Assembly: GCA_038849025.1 (NCBI GenBank)
Contig: JAWCNE010000008.1
Coordinates: 1-39,012 of the forward strand
DNA length: 39,012 nt
Direction: 5' to 3'
Source: WUQU01 sp038849025
GTDB taxonomy: Archaea > Thermoproteota > Bathyarchaeia > Bathyarchaeales > Bathycorpusculaceae
Shown in pieces: positions 7,681 to 14,889 of this stretch (within the stretch, counting starts at the first letter, position 1; the number at the start of each line of letters is the position of its first letter). Below the pieces are notes generated by a model. That model worked only from the letters and a program-made list of their open reading frames with translations. It made no database searches and was not told the DNA's origin. A program made the position numbers and the translations under genes.

Positions 7681-8710
7681 CCTTTTCTACCTTGTAGAGC
7701 CCGTTAACTCTTTCAACTTTGAACTTAACACCTAGAAAGGTTTGAGCAAGCCAAAGGTTGGTTTCCAAATGATCAGACATAGCCCTTGTAAGGTAAACTG
7801 AACCACCCTTCGCTAAAGCTACGTATGGAACAAGCATGTCGGCCAAATGCACATCAACGGTGGCTTTTGCAGAAATTTCCGTGTATAGTTTTTCAGCTGC
7901 CTCCTTTCCAACAGCTTCGCTTGTCTTTTTAAGCTCGCCGATAGCATCTGCGCCCAACATTGCGCCTCTGTCGGTTTCAGCCCACAAGACTAAGGAACTC
8001 CCCTTCTGCAGAGGATTTGACCTGTCATTTATTATTTGGATGTCTGCAGCAAACCCTTCCGCTTTCAGATAGTTATTTGCCGCTGTTGCTTGACGTTCAG
8101 CAACCCTTCTCTCAGCCAAAAAAGTGCACACCGAAACTCCTTTAACAGTTTTTAAAGTGCCAAACTCTTCGAGGCGTAATGATTGTAGCTCCTTGCACGG
8201 TTCAACTGTTAAGGTTACTTCACCCATGCCTTTAGGGTAATAGCCGTACTTTTGAACGGTTATAGCTGCGTTTACTCCCATGCGTTTTAAAACTGGCAAA
8301 AACACGTTGCGCATATAGTTTATTGTGGGCGAATTAGAAACATCTGTTCCGCCTTTCGAAATGTGAAGGTGCACAGTGTTTTTTGCAAAAATGCATATGG
8401 GCAGAACAGTCATAATAAGCATTGGAATGCTGCCTGCAGTGCCGATCTCAGCCTCGAATTTTCCGCCTTCAACTTCTTTTGGCGTAAACCAAAGCTCGCG
8501 AGAGTTTAGTGTTGCGCCTTTCACTTGGGCTTCGCAGAGTTTAGCCGCAGTTAATACAGCCTCTAAATGTTGAGGTCTTAAGCCTGGCTGGGGTCTGTTC
8601 TGTCGAATATTGTAGATGTGGAGCGGCTGTCCAAGTATTGAGGCTAGGGCAACTGAAAGCCTAAGTATGGTTCCGCTTCCGCTTTTTTGGCTTCCATCAA
8701 CTTCAATCAA
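7673..8710 (-). CDS. rtcA: RNA 3'-terminal phosphate cyclase
   Basis: 345 residues, as in other RtcA proteins. The signatures LRPQHLEAV, GGTDVSNSPTINYMRNV and the catalytic-histidine region SDHLETNLWLAQTFLG are present. RtcA activates an RNA 3'-phosphate with ATP through a covalent histidine-AMP intermediate and produces 2',3'-cyclic phosphate ends. The early glycine-rich loop reads SQKSGSGTILR instead of the more common EGGGQILR. The usual acidic residue is absent, yet the histidine and the rest are intact, so I treat it as a variant cyclase rather than an inactive Rcl1-like protein. TTG start; AGGAG about 12 nt upstream. First gene of the minus-strand run; overlaps fau-1. Confidence 0.93.
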   Translation of the reverse strand: MIEVDGSQKSGSGTILRLSVALASILGQPLHIYNIRQNRPQPGLRPQHLEAVLTAAKLCEAQVKGATLNSRELWFTPKEVEGGKFEAEIGTAGSIPMLIMTVLPICIFAKNTVHLHISKGGTDVSNSPTINYMRNVFLPVLKRMGVNAAITVQKYGYYPKGMGEVTLTVEPCKELQSLRLEEFGTLKTVKGVSVCTFLAERRVAERQATAANNYLKAEGFAADIQIINDRSNPLQKGSSLVLWAETDRGAMLGADAIGELKKTSEAVGKEAAEKLYTEISAKATVDVHLADMLVPYVALAKGGSVYLTRAMSDHLETNLWLAQTFLGVKFKVERVNGLYKVEKVG

Positions 8711-8804
8711 CGGCGACTAGGGCTCCTTTCTCTTAAGATTTTAGTGCGTAAACAATTAATAAATACAGCCTAAGGTATAAGATTTGAAAGAGCGTGCCAC
8801 ACCT

Positions 8805-9203
8805 ATGAGTTTAGATAGGGAGAAAATTGAAAAACTTGTGGAAAAAGTTGACGAACTGCTTGTGGTTTTAAACAACATCGCAGAAGACCTTAGGATAGTT
8901 GCCGCATCGCTTAAATCCATTGCAGTTTCACAGATTGCTCCGCCTTCCGCGCCTACACCAGTGCCAGAAACCGTTGAAGCTGAAAGGAAAATGGAAATAG
9001 AAGATATTAAAATGACGTTTCCAGAGGATTTGGAGGGCCTCCTAAACTTTGAAGAGAGAGACGAATACATAATGATAAAGCCCCGCCAGTTTTTAGGAAG
9101 TGAGAACTTTGCAAAAATAGCCCAGATAGTGCGGGGAATGGGCGGAGACTACGTAAGCGCTGGAAAAGAATCCCACTTCAGAGTCCCAAAGAGAAGGGCT
9201 TAA
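8805..9203 (+). CDS. Small protein with N-terminal coiled coil and conserved-looking basic C-terminal domain, function unknown
   Basis: About 132 residues from the ATG at 8805. An in-frame TTG at 8784 is possible, but an AT-rich TATA-like stretch at ~8753-8764 predicts transcription near 8790, just downstream of it. Residues ~3-45 are a heptad-like helix (REKIEKLVEKVDELLVVLNN). A Pro/Ala linker follows at ~47-60. The C-terminal ~65 residues include IMIKPRQFLGSENFAKIAQI, then VSAGKESHFRVPKRRA: a compact, basic end that could bind nucleic acid. I do not recognise the family by name. Divergent from rtcA; convergent with the acylphosphatase gene. Confidence 0.8.
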   Translation: MSLDREKIEKLVEKVDELLVVLNNIAEDLRIVAASLKSIAVSQIAPPSAPTPVPETVEAERKMEIEDIKMTFPEDLEGLLNFEERDEYIMIKPRQFLGSENFAKIAQIVRGMGGDYVSAGKESHFRVPKRRA

Positions 9204-9216
9204 CCCACAAAAAGGG

Positions 9217-9492
9217 CTAGTATCTTATTTCAAAACCCTTAAACTCACCAGTGTAACTTTCCCATTTAACATCTACTTTTGTCACTCTGGCGCCCGGCGG
9301 CCCATGCCTACAAAACTCTATAAGCTCTTTCACGGCGTCTTCCTCTCCCTCGAAAACCGCTTCAACCCTACCGTCGGGCATGTTGCGAACCCATCCCTTT
9401 ACGCCTCGCATTCTCGCTTCATTTCTGGTTTCATATCGGAAGAAGACTCCTTGAACCCGCCCACTAACAAACACGTGTGCCCTAACCTTCAT
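9217..9492 (-). CDS. acyP: Acylphosphatase
   Basis: 91 residues from the ATG at 9492; an in-frame upstream extension to 9519 (MPVEGKGGA) is unlikely because family members begin at this point. It shows the P-loop-like GRVQGVFFRYETRNEA with catalytic R19 and the WVRNMPDGRVEA segment with catalytic N37, ending in FKGFEIRY. Acylphosphatases hydrolyse carboxyl-phosphate bonds such as acetyl or carbamoyl phosphate. AAGGGTGGTGCC precedes the ATG as a ribosome-binding site. Single gene, divergent from the next one. Confidence 0.95.
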   Translation of the reverse strand: MKVRAHVFVSGRVQGVFFRYETRNEARMRGVKGWVRNMPDGRVEAVFEGEEDAVKELIEFCRHGPPGARVTKVDVKWESYTGEFKGFEIRY

Positions 9493-9586
9493 GGCACCAC
9501 CCTTTCCTTCTACTGGCAATAAATTTCTTGAGTTTTCACTTTAACTTAACTCTCTCCAAAGGGCAATTTTGTTGTTTCGCCGCTTG

Positions 9587-9594
9587 TTTTAAAA
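9587..9594 (+). promoter_or_regulatory. TATA box ahead of the gene at 9630
   Basis: TTTTAAAA, about 40 nt before the TTG at 9630. The predicted transcription start is near 9617, which places GAGGGA (9618-9623) at the head of the mRNA. This supports the late start of the gene. Confidence 0.45.
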
Positions 9595-9629
9595 GTAAAC
9601 CTTCAAACGGGAATTCTGAGGGATTAAGC

Positions 9630-9965
9630 TTGTTTGAGGCTAACCGTGGAAAACTGTTGGTTTACGCTTCCAATAGGGCGTCTTGCAGAAGAAGACTGAA
9701 ATCTATAAGCGAAGCTGCTGGAAAGACGGCTAAAAAGCTGAATTTAGACCTTGAGATTGTAGCCCTAAAGAATCAAGCATCAGCAATCTATGTTTATTAC
9801 AAGAATGGAGACGAAGAACCAATTCCGCTTTACTGCGATAAAAACCAAAAGCCCAGCGTGGAAAACGTTTGCAACGCCTTGAGAAGCATGATGTTTGTAC
9901 TTTCTTTTCACCCAAAATATTCCGCTTTAAAGAAAATTAGAAAGGAGATTATGCGGTTTTCCTAA
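9630..9965 (+). CDS. Conserved-looking hypothetical basic protein
   Basis: The open frame extends up to 9528, but the first ~34 codons look non-coding (FHFNLTLSKGQFCCF). The TTG at 9630 has GAGGGA 6 nt upstream and a TATA box at the right distance. From there the protein is 111 residues: LLVYASNRASCRRRLKSISE, a mixed alpha/beta middle (VALKNQASAIYVYYKNGDEE), and a helical end with SFHPKYSALKKIRKEIMRFS. It has no signal peptide or membrane segment. I do not recognise it. Its 3' end overlaps the convergent arcadin-1-like gene by about 17 nt. Confidence 0.65.
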   Translation: MFEANRGKLLVYASNRASCRRRLKSISEAAGKTAKKLNLDLEIVALKNQASAIYVYYKNGDEEPIPLYCDKNQKPSVENVCNALRSMMFVLSFHPKYSALKKIRKEIMRFS

Positions 9966-10275
9966 ATCTTATGGCCTGGCTCTCGAGGATTATCTCATAA
10001 ACCTGGTTTACGTCAAAGGCTATGCCCAAGCTTTCATACTCTTGCTCTGTCAAAAACAGAATTATCTTCGGAATTGTGAACTGGGCTCTTGCTGGAAAAA
10101 TGGGCAACTGCTGTTGCAAAGCTTGGAAAACCTCCTGCACAACCTTCGCCTCTTCAGTTTGAGGCCTAATCGCGAACTGGGGAACCTGGCGCTCCTCAAC
10201 AAGCTCGATACGTTTCCCAAGGTTTCCATCGATGTCGCGAATAGACTCGATCTTGTTTACTCTAACCCGGAACAT
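9949..10275 (-). CDS. Arcadin-1-like small protein (tentative)
   Basis: 108 residues from the ATG at 10275. A GTG at 10305 would add RLLFLLLIG, which looks like translated leader; a TATA-like CCTAAATAG at ~10309-10317 predicts transcription near 10285, after it. The body is FRVRVNKIESIRDIDGNLGK, RIELVEERQVPQ, a helical middle rich in Gln (VVQEVFQALQQQLPIFPARA), then PKIILFLTEQEYESLG. Length and pattern resemble arcadin-1, a small protein associated with crenactin in some TACK archaea, but this is recognition from memory and no crenactin gene is in the window. Divergent from the MFS transporter gene. Confidence 0.7.
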   Translation of the reverse strand: MFRVRVNKIESIRDIDGNLGKRIELVEERQVPQFAIRPQTEEAKVVQEVFQALQQQLPIFPARAQFTIPKIILFLTEQEYESLGIAFDVNQVYEIILESQAIRFRKTA

Positions 10276-10362
10276 ACCAATCAACAGTAGAAAAAGAAGA
10301 CGCACTATTTAGGTTTTTAGAGCAGTTTATATCAGAGATAGCGCTTTTAAGCGTGATTCAAA

Positions 10363-11598
10363 ATGTTGGGCAAAATTAAACATGAGTTCGCCTTCATTCG
10401 GGGAAATTTCCTGGTGCTTCTTCTAAGCTACCTTCTATTCAATATAGGTTATGCCATAACGTCGCCCTTTGAATCACCATACATAGAAAGCCTTGGAGCA
10501 ACGCCTACCATGATTGGCATCATCGGCACCATAGGCTCGTTTATCCTATTCCTCGTCCGAATTCCTGGAAGCTACATCGCAGACAAACATGGCAGAAGAC
10601 AGATAATTGTAACCATGACTTACGGCGTCGCCTTCGCAAACATCTTTTTCATTTTGGCTTCCAACTGGGTTTTCTATGCTGTTGGAGTAATCGTCATAAA
10701 CCTCTGCCTAATCTATCAACCAGCTCTTGAAGCCATCGAAGCGGACTCGCTAGCCCCTGAGAAACGGGGTTTTGGATATGCCACTTTTATGACTTTGCCA
10801 TTTTTGCCTTCAATTTTTTCGCCTTTAATTGCTGGAGCATTAGTAAGTCAATACTCCATCGACCCTGGAATGCGCATAATATATACAATAGTATTGGCCA
10901 TGAGCTTGGTTGCCGCTGTTCTACGCCATGCCTTCCTTAAAGAGACATTGAAGGAGCCGAAAAAAATCAGTTTGAGAGAGCTTAAGTTAGCGTTTAAGGA
11001 CTCTGCTGGAGAAATTTTCGCTTCTTGGAAACTTATGCCCAAGAGTTTTGTTTTCCTTATAATGTCAACTTTAATGATAGCATTTATAGACCCCATATTT
11101 TATCGTTTCAGCTCCCTTTACGTTTTGCACGTTGTTGGATTAAGCGATGTTGAATGGGGTGCAGTGAACACCATAAATCTGGCGACAATTTTCGCTGTTG
11201 GGCTTTTTCTAGGCAAAGCCATAGATGTTTTTGGAAGAAAGAAAGCCCTCATATTAGCCCACATAATATTCACGCTGACAACGATTTTCTTTATCCTTTC
11301 CAAGAGTTTCTTAATGCTTGCAATAGTCTACGTTTCCTTAGCCATAGCCTGGGTTCTTTTAGGTCCAGCAACAGCAGCGCTGCAAGCAGATATGGTTCCT
11401 AAAGAGTCTAGAGGCAGAATATTGGGAAGCACTGGCGCCATCTACATCCTTGCGGGAGCTTTGGGGTCTTTTGCAGGAGGCTTCCTATACGAGAATCTAG
11501 ATCCTGCAGCACCCTTCTGGTTATGCATTCCACTGGACATCACTGCCCTAATTATACTCTTGTTTAAAGTTAAGGAGCCCGAGAAAAAGGAGGCTTAA
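10363..11598 (+). CDS. Major facilitator superfamily transporter
   Basis: 411 residues with about 12 hydrophobic helices. After the first two helices comes an MFS motif A equivalent (RIPGSYIADKHGRRQII, ~67-83), repeated in the second half as GKAIDVFGRKKALIL, which fits the two-fold MFS architecture. The central loop carries charged residues (KEPKKISLRELKLAFKD). The closest general type is a drug or metabolite exporter; the substrate cannot be read from the sequence. ATG at 10363, with TTTATAT at 10326-10332 giving a transcription start just ahead of the codon, so the mRNA may be nearly leaderless. Confidence 0.9.
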   Translation: MLGKIKHEFAFIRGNFLVLLLSYLLFNIGYAITSPFESPYIESLGATPTMIGIIGTIGSFILFLVRIPGSYIADKHGRRQIIVTMTYGVAFANIFFILASNWVFYAVGVIVINLCLIYQPALEAIEADSLAPEKRGFGYATFMTLPFLPSIFSPLIAGALVSQYSIDPGMRIIYTIVLAMSLVAAVLRHAFLKETLKEPKKISLRELKLAFKDSAGEIFASWKLMPKSFVFLIMSTLMIAFIDPIFYRFSSLYVLHVVGLSDVEWGAVNTINLATIFAVGLFLGKAIDVFGRKKALILAHIIFTLTTIFFILSKSFLMLAIVYVSLAIAWVLLGPATAALQADMVPKESRGRILGSTGAIYILAGALGSFAGGFLYENLDPAAPFWLCIPLDITALIILLFKVKEPEKKEA

Positions 11599-11603
11599 CG
11601 CTC

Positions 11604-12806
11604 TTATTCCATTTCTATTGTAGCCGGTGGCTTAGGCGTAACATCATAGTAAACTGCTGAAACATTGGGGCATTTTTCAACAATCTTGTCTGCTGCTTTC
11701 TCGAGAGTTTTCCATGGTATTTCCGAGACTTTTGCTGTTAGGAAATCCTTTGTCTGCACAGCCCTTATGCTTATGACGTAGGACTTCTTCTCCGGCAATT
11801 CCCTAACAGCGTATAGAACTCTCGTTATAGTTTGGTTTTCACCTGTTATCTTCGCCTGCAACGAAACAAGATTCTGTATATTCACTTGATAGGCCTTGCC
11901 CTCTGCTGTTTCAGCTTTTACGCCAACTATCTTTCCGTAACGTCTCTCGCCGCCCTTTAACCCGGTGGCCTTATCTACAAAGATTTTCACGTCAACGCTT
12001 CTTGATGGAACATTTAGAAAACGGGCCACAGTTTCCCGCAGGTGCATTATAGATGGTTCCCTTGAAGATACTTCATTATCAATTATTGCGGCAAAATATT
12101 GGCTTGGCTTATGCTCCGCAAGCGCACTTTCAACTATGGCGGTGGCTTTCTTTAAAGAGTCCAACTTGTCTGTACGGATTTCGCCCACAACCCGCACCGA
12201 GAGACCTGGCCCGGGAAACGGCTGCCTCTCAGAAATTTCCGGAGGCAAACCCAAGCATCTTGCAACCATCCGCACCTGTTCCTTGTAAAGAGCCAATAGG
12301 GGTTCAACGACTTTAAAGCCGAACTTTTCCATGGGGTTTATGCCTATCTGTTCAAGAACATTGTGTTGCGTTTTCACACCGCCAACAGTTTCCACAACAT
12401 CAGCGCGGATCGTGCCTTGCACTAGAACTGGACAATTTTCTTTTTTGGCGGTTTCGCTTAAGACTGTGTAGAAGGTTTCGCGGAACTTTTTACGCTTTTC
12501 TTCAGCGTCCCTTAAGGCTTTCATGGCATTTAAAAAGCGTTCCTGGACATTGACAATTTTGACTGGCACGTTGAGGGGTTCTCTTGAAAGGATTTCAGCT
12601 ACTTTTTCCGGTTCGCCTTCTCGCATGAAAGCGTCATCCAAAATCACACAGACAAGGTTTTCGCCAATAGCCTTACGCGTCAAAACAGCGCACGTGGTGC
12701 TGTCTACACCTCCTGAAACAGCAACTAAAGCTCTTTGGCTGCCTATGCTTTTCCGTAGTTCTTCAATTTGTTTTTCAATGAATTTTCCAGGATCGAAACT
12801 TTCCAT
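11604..12806 (-). CDS. guaAb: GMP synthase, ATP-pyrophosphatase subunit, with enlarged C-terminal domain
   Basis: 400 residues against a usual ~310 for the separate archaeal subunit. The PP-loop SGGVDS is at 31-36. VLVQGTIRADVVET (the XMP-site region), RQPFPGPGLSVRVVGE and the terminal YYDVTPKPPATIEME are all present. The enzyme adenylates XMP and uses ammonia from the GuaAa glutaminase subunit to make GMP. The extra ~85-90 residues lie inside the C-terminal dimerisation domain: one block before KATGLKGGERRYGK and a larger one after it (~295-345). ATG start at 12806. The partner GuaAa is not in the window. It is preceded on the same strand by the DUF365-like gene. Confidence 0.93.
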   Translation of the reverse strand: MESFDPGKFIEKQIEELRKSIGSQRALVAVSGGVDSTTCAVLTRKAIGENLVCVILDDAFMREGEPEKVAEILSREPLNVPVKIVNVQERFLNAMKALRDAEEKRKKFRETFYTVLSETAKKENCPVLVQGTIRADVVETVGGVKTQHNVLEQIGINPMEKFGFKVVEPLLALYKEQVRMVARCLGLPPEISERQPFPGPGLSVRVVGEIRTDKLDSLKKATAIVESALAEHKPSQYFAAIIDNEVSSREPSIMHLRETVARFLNVPSRSVDVKIFVDKATGLKGGERRYGKIVGVKAETAEGKAYQVNIQNLVSLQAKITGENQTITRVLYAVRELPEKKSYVISIRAVQTKDFLTAKVSEIPWKTLEKAADKIVEKCPNVSAVYYDVTPKPPATIEME

Positions 12807-12820
12807 AACGAAGGCACTCC

Positions 12821-13279
12821 TTAAACAGTTAATTGATTCACCATTTCACGGTTTATGTATTTACCGCCCCTCGGCACCTTTAAAATACCTAAAACCCTAG
12901 TTAGCGCCTCCATTGAAACTGGTGCTTCAAGCTCGCAAAAATTTGTAAACCTAATGAAGGTTACTTTGCGTCTTCCTTGAAGGAAATCCAAATAATCTTC
13001 AAAGGATTTCAGGCACGTTTCGCTACCATACTTGCTCCAAAGCTCTTTGTAGTCTCCAGCTACGCGTTCGATAAAATCTGCAACACCTTTTATTTGCATG
13101 GCGGGACGTTTAACATAAAAAAGCAGTTTCTGGGTTTCCAACGGTCCCACAAGGCTTCTACGCACAAAGGCATGGGTTTGGCTGCCGGTTCTGTTCCGCT
13201 CACAAAGCCTATTCCACCATTTTTCGTCAGAAAGCAGAATAAACCCATAATGCTCATCTCTCAATCTCTCAACCCCCAA
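12821..13279 (-). CDS. DUF365/PUA-like small protein, putative RNA binding
   Basis: Up to 152 residues. The start is uncertain: TTG at 13279, or TTG at 13264 with GGGG about 9 nt upstream. LLFYVKRPAMQIKGVADFIE, then ELWSKYGSETCLKSFEDYLDFL, then a RGGKYINREM end match what I recall of the archaeal DUF365 family, which has a PUA/ASCH-like beta fold. The N-terminal ~50 residues (FILLSDEKWWNRLCERN, QTHAFVRRSLVGP) look like an additional beta element. PUA-like folds commonly bind RNA, so a role on RNA is inference. It lies 14 nt upstream of guaAb on the same strand. Confidence 0.75.
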   Translation of the reverse strand: MGVERLRDEHYGFILLSDEKWWNRLCERNRTGSQTHAFVRRSLVGPLETQKLLFYVKRPAMQIKGVADFIERVAGDYKELWSKYGSETCLKSFEDYLDFLQGRRKVTFIRFTNFCELEAPVSMEALTRVLGILKVPRGGKYINREMVNQLTV

Positions 13280-13529
13280 ATCAGTCCAATAAGCACTTTT
13301 AGATTAGGCCCTTGCAAAAATAATGTTTTTGGTAGATCCACCCACTTTTGACTGCCGCAAAATTTTCACGCATTAAATGTAAAACTTAGAGAAAAAGCTG
13401 TTCGAGTTTGAGAAGGATTTTTAAAATATGCAGTTTCTTTCCGCAGAAAAAGCCTTGCAAAGGGAAAATTTAGGAAGTTAAAGTTTTTCTATGCAAGATG
13501 CTATACTCTGGAAAAAGAGGGATAATTCA

Positions 13530-13877
13530 ATGAAGATGGATGAAGTAAAAACATTAGCAAGCACGTTAAACGATCTGAACAAAAGTTACATCGACTTCCT
13601 AAATTCTATGAAGGAATCCTTAAAAGAAGTAAAATCAACAAAAAAGCTTTGGAAAAACGGCGAAAAACCTTGGCTAATTAAGTTTGGCTTGGCCCTAATA
13701 CTGTTTCCAGACCCCACCATAAGCGACGTCTTAGGCGGTCTCTTAATCGCAGCTGGAACCGTGCAAGAAGGATTACGCCGCCGCGCCCTTCACGTGGACG
13801 ATATACCTAAAACTTTTCAAAATATAATGAAGGAACTCCATTCAACCGCGGAGAGTGTTAACCGAAAACTTTGTTAA
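13530..13877 (+). CDS. Small protein with a hydrophobic segment, function unknown
   Basis: 115 residues from the ATG at 13530, chosen because AGAGGG lies 8 nt upstream; the frame opens earlier at 13491. N-terminal ~40 residues are a charged helix (TLASTLNDLNKSYIDFLNSM). A hydrophobic stretch follows at ~50-78 (KFGLALILFPDPTISDV then LGGLLIAAGTV), probably one or two short membrane helices, and the C terminus is again helical. No family recognised. The closest TATA-like stretch is TTTTTAAAATATG around 13419-13430. The ribbon-helix-helix gene starts 51 nt after it on the same strand. Confidence 0.7.
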   Translation: MKMDEVKTLASTLNDLNKSYIDFLNSMKESLKEVKSTKKLWKNGEKPWLIKFGLALILFPDPTISDVLGGLLIAAGTVQEGLRRRALHVDDIPKTFQNIMKELHSTAESVNRKLC

Positions 13878-13880
13878 AGT

Positions 13881-13914
13881 TTTATATTTGCCACATGTTA
13901 TATGCATAATATGT
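13881..13914 (+). promoter_or_regulatory. TATA box and imperfect inverted repeat ahead of the RHH gene
   Basis: TTTATATTT at 13881-13889 predicts transcription from ~13912. Just downstream, 13893-13914 is an imperfect palindrome beginning ACAT, centred on ATGCAT and ending ATGT. It would cover the transcription start, a position typical for a repressor site; binding by the RHH protein itself is inference. Confidence 0.4.
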
Positions 13915-13928
13915 TTGAAGGGGAAAAC

Positions 13929-14081
13929 ATGAAACTCGTAACCGTGTTATTGCCTGAAGCTTACCTTGAAGGATTAGACGAGCTGGTAAGGGCAAACATG
14001 TACCCAAGTAGAAGTGCCGCAATAAGATCAGCCGTTAGGGACATGCTTAAAAAAGAGTTATGGGAAAGACGTGAAAGATAA
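13929..14081 (+). CDS. Ribbon-helix-helix (CopG/Arc-type) transcriptional regulator
   Basis: 50 residues: a beta strand KLVTVLLPEAYLEGLDELVR followed by two helices, with YPSRSAAIRSAVRDMLKKEL as the typical RHH second half. Such proteins dimerise through the strand, which also inserts into the DNA major groove. The ATG at 13929 has GAAGGGG about 6 nt upstream; an in-frame ATG at 13911 would add six residues and coincide with the predicted transcription start. It ends 12 nt before the convergent pyrF. Similar stand-alone RHH proteins act as autorepressors or as antitoxins, but no toxin gene is adjacent; the upstream small membrane protein is the only possible partner. Confidence 0.85.
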   Translation: MKLVTVLLPEAYLEGLDELVRANMYPSRSAAIRSAVRDMLKKELWERRER

Positions 14082-14093
14082 GCCTTTCAATTT

Positions 14094-14888
14094 TTAAAAT
14101 GCTTTAAAATGCTTTACAATGTTTCTAATATTCTTGGCAGATTCGGCTGGATTTTCCGAAAAAGTTATGGCGCGCCCCACAATGAGGTAGTCTGCGCCAG
14201 CCTTTAAAGCCAACTCAATTTCTCCGCCTTGAGCACCCACGCCAGGCGAGTATACAGGGATTTTTCTGCCAAGCACTTCGCAAACTTCGCGTATTTTTTC
14301 GGGGTATGTAGCGCCTACAACTACGCCGTCAGCATTCCATTTTAAGGCTTTTCTTGCAAAAAGCATGTACTGGGGAGTTTTGAGGCCAGTTTCAGCGTCA
14401 ACCACGGTCTGTCCATATCCTTCACTTGCCCCCTTATGACTCATATAAACCAGTAAAACCACGCCTTTCTGCAGTTTTTGGGCAACTTCGAAAACCGGTT
14501 TTAAGCCTTCTTCCCAGCCTACAAAGGGGTTCGCTATTAAGGCGTCAAAACCAGCCTCATAATAATATTCGGCTATTATTTGGTTTGTTGCGCCTATGTC
14601 GTTCACTTTGCAATCCATTACCGCCAATAACCCTTTTTCATGTACCTTTCTCACAAGTTTTTGGACACCGTTAAAAGTGCCTAGGGGAAGAACTAGATGG
14701 TGGTTAAATTTCACAGCGCAGATGTATGGGTGCACCGCGTCCAATACATGCTCTGCTTTGCGGTGGAGAGTCTGGCGGTTTTCAGGTTTTTCAAAGGGAA
14801 AATCTAAAGCCAAAACAATGTTGGATTCTTTGGCTTTCGCTGTTTCCGCCATCATATTCTTGAAAGCCAAATCGAAAACCCTCGACAC
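14094..14888 (-). CDS. pyrF: Orotidine 5'-phosphate decarboxylase
   Basis: 264 residues. LALDFPFEKPENR opens the barrel, and the catalytic DxKxxDI motif appears as MDCKVNDIGATN. SPGVGAQGGEIELALKAGADYLIVGR is the phosphate-binding end of the TIM barrel. It converts OMP to UMP, the last step of pyrimidine synthesis; dihydroorotase is encoded at 4862-6208. The length is somewhat above the ~215 of small archaeal enzymes and closer to the long PyrF family. GTG start one nucleotide after the B3/B4 gene stop, so the two genes are almost certainly co-translated. Confidence 0.95.
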   Translation of the reverse strand: MSRVFDLAFKNMMAETAKAKESNIVLALDFPFEKPENRQTLHRKAEHVLDAVHPYICAVKFNHHLVLPLGTFNGVQKLVRKVHEKGLLAVMDCKVNDIGATNQIIAEYYYEAGFDALIANPFVGWEEGLKPVFEVAQKLQKGVVLLVYMSHKGASEGYGQTVVDAETGLKTPQYMLFARKALKWNADGVVVGATYPEKIREVCEVLGRKIPVYSPGVGAQGGEIELALKAGADYLIVGRAITFSENPAESAKNIRNIVKHFKAF

Positions 14889-14889
14889 T

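Noticed and set aside
12977..13351. Plus-strand ORF opposite the DUF365-like gene
   Set aside because: The minus-strand frame has recognisable family motifs; this one has none.
13380..13410. Possible tRNA T-loop (GTTCGAG) in the gap before the small membrane protein gene
   Set aside because: No matching acceptor, D or anticodon arms can be drawn around it.
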